Assembly (NCBI GenBank): GCA_964594635.1
Contig: CAZQMV010000009.1
Location: 1 to 64,000, forward strand
Source of the DNA: Berkiella sp964594635
GTDB lineage: Bacteria > Pseudomonadota > Gammaproteobacteria > Berkiellales > Berkiellaceae
DNA: 64,000 nt
Direction: 5' to 3'
This document shows, piece by piece, positions 8,747-16,652 of this stretch. The translations under genes and the position numbers were made by a program. Each line of letters begins with the position of its first letter. Positions within the stretch are counted from its first letter, which is position 1. Under the pieces are notes generated by a model. The model was not told the DNA's origin. It did no database searches and saw only the letters and a list, made by a program, of their open reading frames with translations.

Positions 8747-9652
8747 TTATCTAACATAGCGAAGATTACGGGGGGTAGCAGGAGGCGCAAAATTATCTAC
8801 TCTCTTATAAAAATCACCCATAAATGTTTTAAAGTGCTTTTTACAGTCATGTACAAGCGCTTTTTTATTTCTATGCTCTTCGGTTTCATTGAGCGATTCT
8901 TGCAGATCTACCGTCACCATTGCACAAGACAGCTCATCTAATTCATTTATTTCAGCACTCAATCTTTTTAAGATTGGGAGATCGGGTTCTCCTGTTACGA
9001 GAGGATCATCTCTTAAAGATATAAAAAGATCTTTCCATCCACGTAATCCTTCGGCTAACGTGAGCGCTTTCGACTTCATCTTTTGATTGGCACTCTTAAG
9101 TGCTTGTTTAAGAACATACAAGCTCTTAAATTCCGCTTCCACTTTTGCTGCTTTAGGATCAAGATGCAAAGTACTTGTTTTCACAATCTCAAGCAATATC
9201 TTCATTGCATCACTATTTAAGCAAGTAATGCCCGAGATAAGATGTCCGAACAGATAGATCTCACATCGAGATATCATCCCTTTAAATTTATTTTGCTCAT
9301 TTATTCTTTCCCACCTTGAAAGAAGTTGATTTGCAATATCGTATTTTTTGTTTGCAACAAGAAAACAAAAATAATTTCTACCCAATTTATCTTGCTCATA
9401 CGTGTTTAAATACAAATCTTCAATAACATCAAGGCAGCGAAAAAGTCCACGCTCTGCAAGAAAATGCACCAAAGGCAACTTAGTATTGTCTATTAGAGGA
9501 AATTTACCGCTCTCTTGCGCATCCAGTAAAAGCTTACGGATCTCTAGAGATAACTTGGCATCGGTTTGATTTGCCGACATGGCATCTTGATTTACCGTTG
9601 TATAACCTAACTTATCCAGTTCAGATTCTATAAATTGATTTAGAGTTAACAT
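8747..9652 (-). CDS. Hypothetical protein with degenerate ankyrin-like segment
   Basis: A 301-residue protein without a clear family. Residues about 55-115 have ankyrin-like spacing (LVHFLAERG..., then DKLGRNYFCFLVANKKYDIANQLL), suggesting one or two weak ankyrin repeats. The rest is helical with a Lys-rich C-terminal half. There is no signal peptide. Ankyrin-type proteins are common among effectors of Legionellales, so it could be a host-directed protein. That is inference from composition and context only. Confidence 0.5.
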   Translation of the reverse strand: MLTLNQFIESELDKLGYTTVNQDAMSANQTDAKLSLEIRKLLLDAQESGKFPLIDNTKLPLVHFLAERGLFRCLDVIEDLYLNTYEQDKLGRNYFCFLVANKKYDIANQLLSRWERINEQNKFKGMISRCEIYLFGHLISGITCLNSDAMKILLEIVKTSTLHLDPKAAKVEAEFKSLYVLKQALKSANQKMKSKALTLAEGLRGWKDLFISLRDDPLVTGEPDLPILKRLSAEINELDELSCAMVTVDLQESLNETEEHRNKKALVHDCKKHFKTFMGDFYKRVDNFAPPATPRNLRYVR

Positions 9653-9792
9653 GCAATACCACCACGAGGAAAATGGGCGGCAATGATACCATCACTAATA
9701 CAATTCAGCAACCCAACCCTATAGTGTAATTACGCATTGTCAGCTAATCTATTTCAGTGATTCCGATGATAATAAAAAGGAGATGATGTAAC

Positions 9793-10047
9793 ATGCGCGA
9801 ATTAACTTTGAATGAGATCTCTTTCATCCAAGGTGGACTAGACACCGGCGGGTATAATACAAGTTTTGTGGTCAGTAATACGGTACTTGGCGGCATTTTC
9901 GGTATTCCTGTTGCCATCGTCATGGGAGAAGCAATTTATCTTGGTTATTGTGCGGGGCTATTTGGCTTGTATGGCGTGTCTATGCTTACTGCTAAATCAA
10001 TTGACGCTGTGTTATTTGAAAAGACACCTCAACAACTTATCTTGTAA
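9793..10047 (+). CDS. Double-glycine leader peptide, class II microcin-like
   Basis: An 84-residue peptide with a strong ribosome site (AAGGAGATG) upstream. Its first 15 residues, MRELTLNEISFIQGG, closely match the leader of colicin V/microcin-type class II peptides, which begins MR-x-LT-x-NE and ends GG and is cut by C39-peptidase ABC exporters. The mature 69 residues would be Gly-rich and strongly hydrophobic (GGIFGIPVAIVMGEAIYLGY), typical of membrane-active bacteriocins. It stands alone between an ankyrin-like gene and sspB, and a terminator follows directly. No immunity gene or C39 exporter is beside it. Two further peptides with the same leader type lie at 25.1-25.5 kb. Bacteriocin activity is not shown. 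Confidence 0.75.
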   Translation: MRELTLNEISFIQGGLDTGGYNTSFVVSNTVLGGIFGIPVAIVMGEAIYLGYCAGLFGLYGVSMLTAKSIDAVLFEKTPQQLIL

Positions 10048-10075
10048 AAAAAAGCCCCTTAAGGGGCTTTTTTTT
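10046..10075. terminator. Bidirectional intrinsic terminator
   Basis: A perfect palindrome AGCCCCTTAAGGGGCT (10053-10068) is flanked by a run of A on the left and eight T on the right. It can end the peptide transcript on the plus strand and the sspA-sspB transcript on the minus strand, whose last codons abut it. Confidence 0.93.
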
Positions 10076-10493
10076 ACTTCACTACGGTGAGTTTCGGCCG
10101 CCCATTTCCACCGCGCTTCCCACCCTTCCCACCAGATTCGGTTGACGAACCGCCATCTTCAGGATCTTGGGGAAATTCATCTTCTTCATCGTCTTTAAAC
10201 ACCATGCCACGACCATTCTCTTTTGCGTAAATCGCTGTGACAGCGCGCATTGGAATGTAAATATCGTAAGGCACACCCGCAAAACGTGCATTAAAACCAA
10301 CATGATCATTTGCTAATGATAATGAGCGCACGGCATCGGGTGAAATGTTTAAAACGATTCGACCATTTTCTACATATTCACGCGGCACAGCTGCGCCTGG
10401 ATGATCGGCATTCACAACGATATAAGGCGTTGCATGATTGTCGACAATCCAATCATAGAAAGCGCGCAATAAGTAAGGACGACTGGAGACCAT
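10074..10493 (-). CDS. sspB: ClpXP protease specificity-enhancing factor SspB
   Basis: A 139-residue SspB adaptor. Its N-terminal domain (about 1-100; SSRPYLLRAFYDWIVDN start) binds the ssrA tag of stalled-ribosome products and other substrates. An acidic/Gly-rich linker follows, then the conserved ClpX-docking tail RPKLTVVK at the extreme C-terminus. It delivers substrates to ClpXP in the cytoplasm. It lies 3 bp downstream of sspA, the usual order, and its end is capped by the shared terminator. Confidence 0.95.
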   Translation of the reverse strand: MVSSRPYLLRAFYDWIVDNHATPYIVVNADHPGAAVPREYVENGRIVLNISPDAVRSLSLANDHVGFNARFAGVPYDIYIPMRAVTAIYAKENGRGMVFKDDEEDEFPQDPEDGGSSTESGGKGGKRGGNGRPKLTVVK

Positions 10494-10496
10494 TCT

Positions 10497-11129
10497 TTAC
10501 TCCCCTAATGCTCGCTCAGAATCAGTTAAACTGACCTGAAATGCTTCTCTGTCAAATAAACGCTTAGCATATTCCTGTACGGATTTTGCTTCGGGAGGCA
10601 AAATAATTTGCATCGCTTTTAAACGCCACAACATGGGGGCAATAGCACAATCAACCAAGGAAAACTCTTCACTTAAAAAGTAAGGCATTTCTTTAAACAT
10701 CGGTGATACTGAAATAATGCTTTCTCTTAATGCTTTTCGTGTTTCTTCTAGCACCGCAGGCTCTTGGTTTTTTTGCAGCAACTTATTCATCAAGACATAC
10801 CAATCTCGATTCACTCGATGCAACATTAAACGGCTACGAGCTCTTGCAACAGGATACACAGGCATTAAAGGTGGATGAGGAAATCTTTCATCCAAATATT
10901 CCATAATAATTTCTGATTCATATAACACAAGATCACGATCAACCAACGTGGGAACGGTGTTGTACGGATTAATCTCAACTAAGGCATCGACCTGCGATTC
11001 TACATCTATTTCATAAAGGTCAAATGTAACGCCTTTTTCTGCTAACACAATTCTTGCTCGATGACTGTAAGGGTCAACTGAGCCCGAATACAATGTCATG
11101 ACTGAGCGCTTATTTGCCACAACTGCCAT
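10497..11129 (-). CDS. sspA: Stringent starvation protein A (GST-fold)
   Basis: A 210-residue glutathione-S-transferase-fold protein of the SspA family (ANKRSVMTLYSGSVDPYSHRARIV start, then the PHPPLMPVYPVARARSRL segment). SspA associates with RNA polymerase and acts in starvation and acid stress responses; it is not an enzyme. Here it follows petC (26 bp) and precedes sspB, the conserved petABC-sspAB order of many gammaproteobacteria, so it is probably co-transcribed with the cytochrome bc1 genes. Confidence 0.94.
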   Translation of the reverse strand: MAVVANKRSVMTLYSGSVDPYSHRARIVLAEKGVTFDLYEIDVESQVDALVEINPYNTVPTLVDRDLVLYESEIIMEYLDERFPHPPLMPVYPVARARSRLMLHRVNRDWYVLMNKLLQKNQEPAVLEETRKALRESIISVSPMFKEMPYFLSEEFSLVDCAIAPMLWRLKAMQIILPPEAKSVQEYAKRLFDREAFQVSLTDSERALGE

Positions 11130-11155
11130 AAGTTTGCTCCCAAATCAAAACGACT

Positions 11156-11947
11156 TTAATGAATGTCTTTCCAATATTCACGCTTCAGTAAATAAGCGAA
11201 CAATGTAAAAACGACTAAAAACAGCAACACCCAACCGCCTAAGCGTTCTCGCTTCAACTTGTGGGGTTCACCAACATATTCTAAGAAATTCACTAAGTCG
11301 GTAACTGCCTGATCGTATTCTTTTTCGCTCATGCTACCGGCTTTTGTGAGTTCTAAATGATCAATTACCTGCTTTTCGTAGGGTTGACCTTTGTCATCTT
11401 GGACAGTGACTGTTTTATAAATTGCAACTTGTGTCCCTTGTAAAGCTTGCAATACGTTCGGCATCCCCACATCAGGGAAAACGGTATTGTTCATGCCCCA
11501 AGGTTTTTTAGGATCTACATAAAAAGTTCGCAAATAGGTATATAGCCAATCAGGCCCTCGTGATCTTGCCACTAAAGACAAATCAGGTGGTGCCACACCA
11601 AACCATGTTTGCGCTTCTTTTTTGGGTGTCGCCACCAAGATGGGATCGTTGATTTTATCACTCGTGAAGTTCATGTTAGCTTGCACTAACTTTTCTAACA
11701 CGTTGCCTTTTTTATCAACAATACCAAGATCTTTTGCTAATTCTTTGTAACGTACAAATTGTAGTGAGTGACACCCAGCACAATAATTCATATAGAGATT
11801 AGCACCACGTTGTAGTGAAGCCTTGTTGCAAAGTTCGTTTTTGACCTTATCAAGATGCGCTCCATCTTCAGATGAGAACGCCTGCCAAGGCGCAACAACT
11901 AATAAACTCGCAATTAACATCCAGGAAAACTTATTTGCTTTCATCAA
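11156..11947 (-). CDS. petC: Ubiquinol-cytochrome c reductase cytochrome c1
   Basis: A 263-residue cytochrome c1. It has an N-terminal signal peptide (about 1-25), the covalent haem site CAGCH with its typical following SLQFVRY, and a C-terminal membrane anchor (about 240-257) before KREYWKDIH. It passes electrons from the Rieske protein to soluble cytochrome c on the periplasmic side of complex III. Its start overlaps the end of petB by 4 bp (ATGA), showing translational coupling. Confidence 0.95.
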   Translation of the reverse strand: MMKANKFSWMLIASLLVVAPWQAFSSEDGAHLDKVKNELCNKASLQRGANLYMNYCAGCHSLQFVRYKELAKDLGIVDKKGNVLEKLVQANMNFTSDKINDPILVATPKKEAQTWFGVAPPDLSLVARSRGPDWLYTYLRTFYVDPKKPWGMNNTVFPDVGMPNVLQALQGTQVAIYKTVTVQDDKGQPYEKQVIDHLELTKAGSMSEKEYDQAVTDLVNFLEYVGEPHKLKRERLGGWVLLFLVVFTLFAYLLKREYWKDIH

Positions 11948-13176
11948 TAAGTAACTCTCTCGGGCACAGGTTTAGTTTTATCCAACTTCGTATAAATAGG
12001 CATCAATAAGAAAAACGCAAAATACATCACTGAAAATACTTGTGCGGCAATCATTCGCATCGGGCTTGGTGGTTTTAATCCAAGATAGCCCAATGAAACA
12101 AAGCTAATCACAAATAGAACTAACATCAACTTGTATAAACCACCTCGGTAACGAATGGACTTTACAAGACCACGATCTAACCAAGGTAAAAAGCAGGGAA
12201 TTAACACCGCGCTAAACATCGCGATCACGCCACCTAATTTATCAGGGATGGCCCGCAAAATGGCGTAAAAAGGTGTCATGTACCAAACAGGCGCAATATG
12301 CTCCGGTGTTTTCATCGGATTTGCCGGTTCAAAGTTTGGTCCTTCAAGGAAGTATCCACCAAAGTCGGGGGCAAAAAAGACGACTGCCGTAAAGATAATA
12401 AGGAACACTCCAGCACCGAATAGATCTTTAACGGTGTAATAAGGGTGGAAACGGATCCCATCAAGGGGAATACCATTTTCATCTTTCTTGTATTTAATTT
12501 CGATGCCATCTGGATTATTCGAGCCTACTTCATGCAAAGCAAGAATGTGCATCCAAACAAGCAGTAAAAATACTAAGGGCACGGCAATAACGTGCAGGGC
12601 AAAGAATCGATTAAGGGTTGCATCAGAAACGTTATAGTCACCACGCATCCATTCAACAATACCGGGCCCAATGCCTGGAATGGCTTCGAACAAAGAGGTG
12701 ATCACTTTGGCGCCCCAAAATGACATTTGTCCCCAAGGTAGCAAATACCCCATAAATGCTTCGGCCATTAAACAAATATAAATTGCCATGCCGATAAGCC
12801 ATAGCAACTCTCTAGGCTTTTTATAGGAGCCATAAATGATGCCACGAAACATATGTAAGTAAACTACAATAAAGAAAAACGATGCACCGGTTGAATGCAG
12901 ATAGCGGATAATCCAACCCTGTGGAACATCTCGCATAATGTATTCAACGGAGCCAAATGCTTCAGCTGCCGATGGCTTATAAAACATCGCCAACCAGATG
13001 CCTGTTAGTAATTGGTTAACCAACACCAACAAAGACAATGCACCAAAGAAATAGAGAATATTAAAATTTTTCGGGGCGTAATACTTTGCAGCATGTTCAT
13101 TCCACATTTTTGTGGCAGGGAACCTTGCATCAATCCATCCCATCAAACCTGAACCGGAACTCGTTTCGTTTTTCAT
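11944..13176 (-). CDS. petB: Ubiquinol-cytochrome c reductase cytochrome b
   Basis: A 410-residue cytochrome b with about eight or nine membrane helices. It has the paired haem-ligand histidines (LHSTGASFFF... and ALHVIAVPLV... helices), the WGAKVITSLF segment and the quinol-site PEW-type region (here APVWYMTPFYAIL; Pro-Glu-Trp is replaced by Pro-Val-Trp). It carries the b-haems and both quinone sites of complex III. It is adjacent to petA with no spacer and overlaps petC by 4 bp. Length and order are normal for a proteobacterial petABC operon. Confidence 0.95.
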   Translation of the reverse strand: MKNETSSGSGLMGWIDARFPATKMWNEHAAKYYAPKNFNILYFFGALSLLVLVNQLLTGIWLAMFYKPSAAEAFGSVEYIMRDVPQGWIIRYLHSTGASFFFIVVYLHMFRGIIYGSYKKPRELLWLIGMAIYICLMAEAFMGYLLPWGQMSFWGAKVITSLFEAIPGIGPGIVEWMRGDYNVSDATLNRFFALHVIAVPLVFLLLVWMHILALHEVGSNNPDGIEIKYKKDENGIPLDGIRFHPYYTVKDLFGAGVFLIIFTAVVFFAPDFGGYFLEGPNFEPANPMKTPEHIAPVWYMTPFYAILRAIPDKLGGVIAMFSAVLIPCFLPWLDRGLVKSIRYRGGLYKLMLVLFVISFVSLGYLGLKPPSPMRMIAAQVFSVMYFAFFLLMPIYTKLDKTKPVPERVTY

Positions 13177-13764
13177 CTATGCTGCCTTTTTATCTTCACC
13201 AACGACAATGACGCTATCGCCTTCATAGTAGTAGGGCGGGACAACCAAGTTCGTAGGAGCGGGTACGCCTTTGAATACTCGTCCTGCTAAATCAAAGCGT
13301 GAGCCATGGCACGGGCAAAAGAAGCCACCCGGCCAGCTGGGATCAAGGCTTCCCACATCTGGACGATACATTGGCACACAGCCCAAATGGGTACAAATCC
13401 CAACTAACACAAGATAAGCAGGCTTGATGGAGCGATACTCATTTTGCGCATACTTGGGTTGCTGATCGACGTGCGATTCAGGATCACGCAGTAAGCCGTC
13501 AAGCGACTTTAATTTATCAACCATCTGATCAGTACGATGGATAACCCATATGGGTTGACCACGCCATTCAACGGTTAATTGTGCGCCTGGTTCAAGCTTG
13601 CTCACATCAATTTTAACTGGAGCGCCCATTGCTTGCGCCTTGGCACTTGGAAACCAAGAACATATAAAGGGTGAAGCAGCGTAGGCAACGCCTACCCCTC
13701 CGATCACAGTAGTGGCAGCCGTTAAAAAGCGCCGTCGACCGGTATCTACCTTATCATCACTCAT
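13177..13764 (-). CDS. petA: Ubiquinol-cytochrome c reductase Rieske iron-sulfur subunit
   Basis: A 195-residue Rieske protein. A twin-arginine-like start (TGRRRFLT) precedes the single membrane anchor. The cluster-binding boxes CTHLGC and CPCHGS are intact. It transfers electrons from ubiquinol to cytochrome c1. It is the first gene of petABC-sspAB. Upstream, on the other side of a 336-bp spacer, the gene order departs from the usual rplM-rpsI-petABC arrangement. Confidence 0.95.
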   Translation of the reverse strand: MSDDKVDTGRRRFLTAATTVIGGVGVAYAASPFICSWFPSAKAQAMGAPVKIDVSKLEPGAQLTVEWRGQPIWVIHRTDQMVDKLKSLDGLLRDPESHVDQQPKYAQNEYRSIKPAYLVLVGICTHLGCVPMYRPDVGSLDPSWPGGFFCPCHGSRFDLAGRVFKGVPAPTNLVVPPYYYEGDSVIVVGEDKKAA

Positions 13765-13942
13765 TCACGCGTCCCCCGGACGGAAATCGGTTATTTATTT
13801 GTTATAAGAGTTGGCGGCAAATACTATCACAAAATTGCCAAAGCCTGCATGCGAAAATCAATGTATCACAAAAGCTGTTTGGCGTTCATAAGTTGCTTTG
13901 CAAGCTTAATGGCAACCATTACGGCGATAATATTCATGAGAT

Positions 13943-14070
13943 ATACTCAAACCAGGTTGATTTTAGGTTAGGCGACAAGCCATCGAATAATAGGAGTGTA
14001 CTTTTAGTACATGACTATTATTCGATGGCGCAGGCAACAAAGCATAAAATTAAGCTGGGAAGAGTATACT
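13943..14070. repeat. 128-bp imperfect palindromic element
   Basis: The core arms GCCATCGAATAATAG (13979-13993 and its complement 14015-14029) are perfect. A nested 5-bp stem (TGTAC/GTACA) lies inside. Outward, both arms continue with matching ATACTC, CCAG, TTGATTTTA/TTAATTTTA blocks to about 13943 and 14070. The element fills most of the petA/spmAB divergent spacer (13765-14100) and looks like a small mobile palindromic repeat (MITE or REP type). The remaining spacer (13765-13942) shows no other clear feature. Confidence 0.8.
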
Positions 14071-14100
14071 CCAAGCAGAGCAATCAATTAGGTCGTCATT

Positions 14101-15369
14101 ATGAATTGGGTTTTCTTTTTACTCATCGCCTCTGCCTATGGGGTTAGTGTCTGGCATCAATGGCAATGGCAAGTTAACCAAATAACGACTGATGCGCCTA
14201 TGCATGTCCTAACGCAACAATTGTTACATGCGACGAATGATGCCGTTACCCTGGCGATTGGCTTAATTGGCGTTCTGTGTCTGTTTTTAGGACTCATGCG
14301 TATTTTAGAGGAAGGTGGTTTACTGGTTGTATTGGGTAAACTGATTTACCCGCTATTAAAACCCCTCTTTCCAGAAATTCCTCCTAACCACCCTGCGTTT
14401 GGTGCCATGATCATGAATCTATCAGCCAACATGTTAGGAATGGGAAATGCAGCAACGCCCTTTGGTTTAAAAGCCATGCAAGAATTAGAAAAGCTCAATC
14501 CACATCCAGGTGTGGCAACCAATGCGATGGTGTTGTTTTTAGCGCTCAACACCGCTTGCATTACGTTGATCCCTACCAAGGTGATTGCTTTGCGAGCAAG
14601 TGCTGGATCACATGATGCAGCCGGGATCATTACTACGACATTAATTGCTACGCTTTGTTCTACTGCCATTGCCATTCTCACTGCCAAATTATTGCAGCGT
14701 TTAGTGAGTTCTCCCAAAGCAACTGTCACGCTAGCAAAAAGTGAACCTTCTAAAGAACAATTGTCATCCTACCCAACTTGGGTGAGCCTCATTGCATTTG
14801 CAGGTTTAATTGCTTTGATCCCCGTAACACTGATTTGGGGTCGCGTATTTTCACCTTGGATCATTCCCAGTCTTATTGTGGTTATTTTAAGTTATGGAAT
14901 GATTAAGCGAGTTGATATCTATGCCAACTTTACCGAAGGCGCGAAGGGCGGTTTTGAATTGGCAGTCAAAATTATGCCTTATTTGGTTGCTATGTTATTT
15001 GCCATTGCAATGCTTCGAGCCAGTGGGGCTTTAGGGATGATAACCCAAGCACTATCGAATTTTACCGCACCATTAGGAATACCCGCAGAAGCTTTGCCAA
15101 TGGTCTTTATGCGTCCTTTATCAGGATCGGGTAGTTTGGGAATACTCACCGATATTTTAAATAACCCAGCCCTTGGGCCAGATAGTTATACGGGCTATTT
15201 GGTGAGCACCATGATGGGCTCTACAGAAACCACTTTTTATGTGTTAGCCGTTTATTTTGGTGCAGTTCAAATTCGTCGTATTCGCCATGCTTTAGCCACT
15301 GGCTTAATTGTCGAATTAGCTGGCATGGCAGCAAGTGTTATCGCTGTCAAAGTCCTACTCTTCTCATAA
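14101..15369 (+). CDS. Fused SpmA/SpmB-like nucleoside recognition membrane protein
   Basis: A 422-residue inner-membrane protein with two tandem nucleoside-recognition (Gate) domains. The first half resembles SpmA (AFGAMIMNLSANMLGMGNAATPFGLKAM, quoted here only as the region near residues 95-125). The second resembles SpmB, with the segment MRPLSGSGSLGIL and a glycine-rich transport core. In spore formers these are two proteins; a fusion is common in Gram-negatives, where the role is unknown and is not sporulation. It starts 31 bp after a palindromic element. Family assignment is good; substrate and function are not known. Confidence 0.8.
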   Translation: MNWVFFLLIASAYGVSVWHQWQWQVNQITTDAPMHVLTQQLLHATNDAVTLAIGLIGVLCLFLGLMRILEEGGLLVVLGKLIYPLLKPLFPEIPPNHPAFGAMIMNLSANMLGMGNAATPFGLKAMQELEKLNPHPGVATNAMVLFLALNTACITLIPTKVIALRASAGSHDAAGIITTTLIATLCSTAIAILTAKLLQRLVSSPKATVTLAKSEPSKEQLSSYPTWVSLIAFAGLIALIPVTLIWGRVFSPWIIPSLIVVILSYGMIKRVDIYANFTEGAKGGFELAVKIMPYLVAMLFAIAMLRASGALGMITQALSNFTAPLGIPAEALPMVFMRPLSGSGSLGILTDILNNPALGPDSYTGYLVSTMMGSTETTFYVLAVYFGAVQIRRIRHALATGLIVELAGMAASVIAVKVLLFS

Positions 15370-15457
15370 GTGTTTTGGCCAATCGACCTATTGTGTCTTT
15401 ATATATAATCTGTTAGTTTGTTAGCTATATAATAATAACAAAAGAACGAGGTAGGTC

Positions 15458-15943
15458 ATGCTGCGCCTCATATTAGCTGTATTTTTATTCAGTCTTTTGC
15501 CCACAACATTATTTGCTGATACAACAGTTTATGCTTGTAAGAAAGACGGGCAAACAACGCTGGAAAGCACCTTAAGTAAAGATTGTGATTCCGTAAAAAC
15601 CTATCATTACCAAACCTTTAGCAAAGACAATCAAAACCAAGCTTCTGGCTTGCGACAAGGCGAAATTCAACAACTCGAACGATTAGAAAATGGTCCTGTT
15701 CCACTACAGGCACAAATCAGACGTTATGAAAATGTCGATCCGCGTGTTGGTTGGTCACTCGCTAATGATTATGTCGATTCACGTCAAGATAAATGCGCTC
15801 TCTATCAAGCCATGCTTGATCGTTCACTGTCTTATATTGTCGTTAAAAATGAGCAAGACGTTGAAATAGGCCCTTATCGTAGTGCTGAATTAATGACCCA
15901 AATTGATCACGCTCAAACCCAAGTGAATTACTATTGCCCATAG
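15458..15943 (+). CDS. Exported four-cysteine protein of unknown function
   Basis: A 161-residue protein. The signal peptide is clear: a hydrophobic stretch at about 3-18, then a TLFA-D cleavage region near residue 21. The mature part holds four cysteines (YAC, KDC, DKC, and YYC at the C-terminal end) that could form two disulfides in the periplasm. The first segment (DTTVYACKKDGQTTL) resembles DUF4124-like starts. It has its own spacer and an AACGAGG ribosome site. The function is not recognisable. Confidence 0.65.
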   Translation: MLRLILAVFLFSLLPTTLFADTTVYACKKDGQTTLESTLSKDCDSVKTYHYQTFSKDNQNQASGLRQGEIQQLERLENGPVPLQAQIRRYENVDPRVGWSLANDYVDSRQDKCALYQAMLDRSLSYIVVKNEQDVEIGPYRSAELMTQIDHAQTQVNYYCP

Positions 15944-16003
15944 TATATGAAAGCTCTATAGTGATTTTTTGATCCACTAGCGTATCAAACCTAGGAGCTA
16001 ACT

Positions 16004-16648
16004 ATGTCCTTTGCTAATAGAGCAATCTCACTGCTGTTTTCCTTGATCCTCTTAACTTTATCAGGATATGCACAAGCTGCAGCGCCAGATGAATCAGTGG
16101 TTACTTTACGAACTAACTGGGCAAAAGCAAAATTTCAAACACCAAAAGGTCAACAATTGGCAGCTTTAGATCGAGTGATAAATGAAGCAGATTCCCTCAA
16201 CAAACAATATCCCGGTGATCCGCGCGTGATGTTATGGTACGCAACAACTTTAAGTTCTTATGCCCAACTTAAAGGTGGCGTTGGCGTATTACCTCGCGTT
16301 AAAAAAGCACGCAGCTTATTAGAAGAAGCGTTAACCAAACAACCCCGCGTAGAAAATGGCTTAGGCTATGGCGTGATTGGTGCGATGTATGCAAGGGTTC
16401 CAGGCTGGCCAGTTGCTTTTGGTGACAAAAAGAAAGCTCGAAAATTCTTAGAGGCAGCGGTTAAAATTAGCCCAAATGGCTCCGATTCTAATTATTATTA
16501 TGGCGATTTCCTCGCAGATGAAGGTGACTTTGAAAATGCGCGCAGACACCTTGAAATTGCTAAGAATGCACCTATTCGTAAAGGCTATGAAATTCAAGAT
16601 AAAGGTCGTAAAACAGAAATTGCAGCATCGCAAGCCAAGCTTCGATAA
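16004..16648 (+). CDS. Exported TPR-like protein
   Basis: A 214-residue protein with a signal peptide (about 1-25, cleaved near AQA-A) and helix-pair repeats of TPR type over about 40-200 (for example ARKFLEAAVKISP and ARRHLEIAKNAP). It resembles the TPR proteins of the TatT/periplasmic TRAP-associated class, but no transporter genes are next to it. It is likely periplasmic and used for protein contacts. It ends 4 bp from the convergent hipA-like gene. Confidence 0.65.
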   Translation: MSFANRAISLLFSLILLTLSGYAQAAAPDESVVTLRTNWAKAKFQTPKGQQLAALDRVINEADSLNKQYPGDPRVMLWYATTLSSYAQLKGGVGVLPRVKKARSLLEEALTKQPRVENGLGYGVIGAMYARVPGWPVAFGDKKKARKFLEAAVKISPNGSDSNYYYGDFLADEGDFENARRHLEIAKNAPIRKGYEIQDKGRKTEIAASQAKLR

Positions 16649-16652
16649 TAGC

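Noticed and set aside
13893..14147. Plus-strand frame of 84 codons before the SpmA/B gene
   Set aside because: It runs through the palindromic element and into the next gene in another frame, with no ribosome site.
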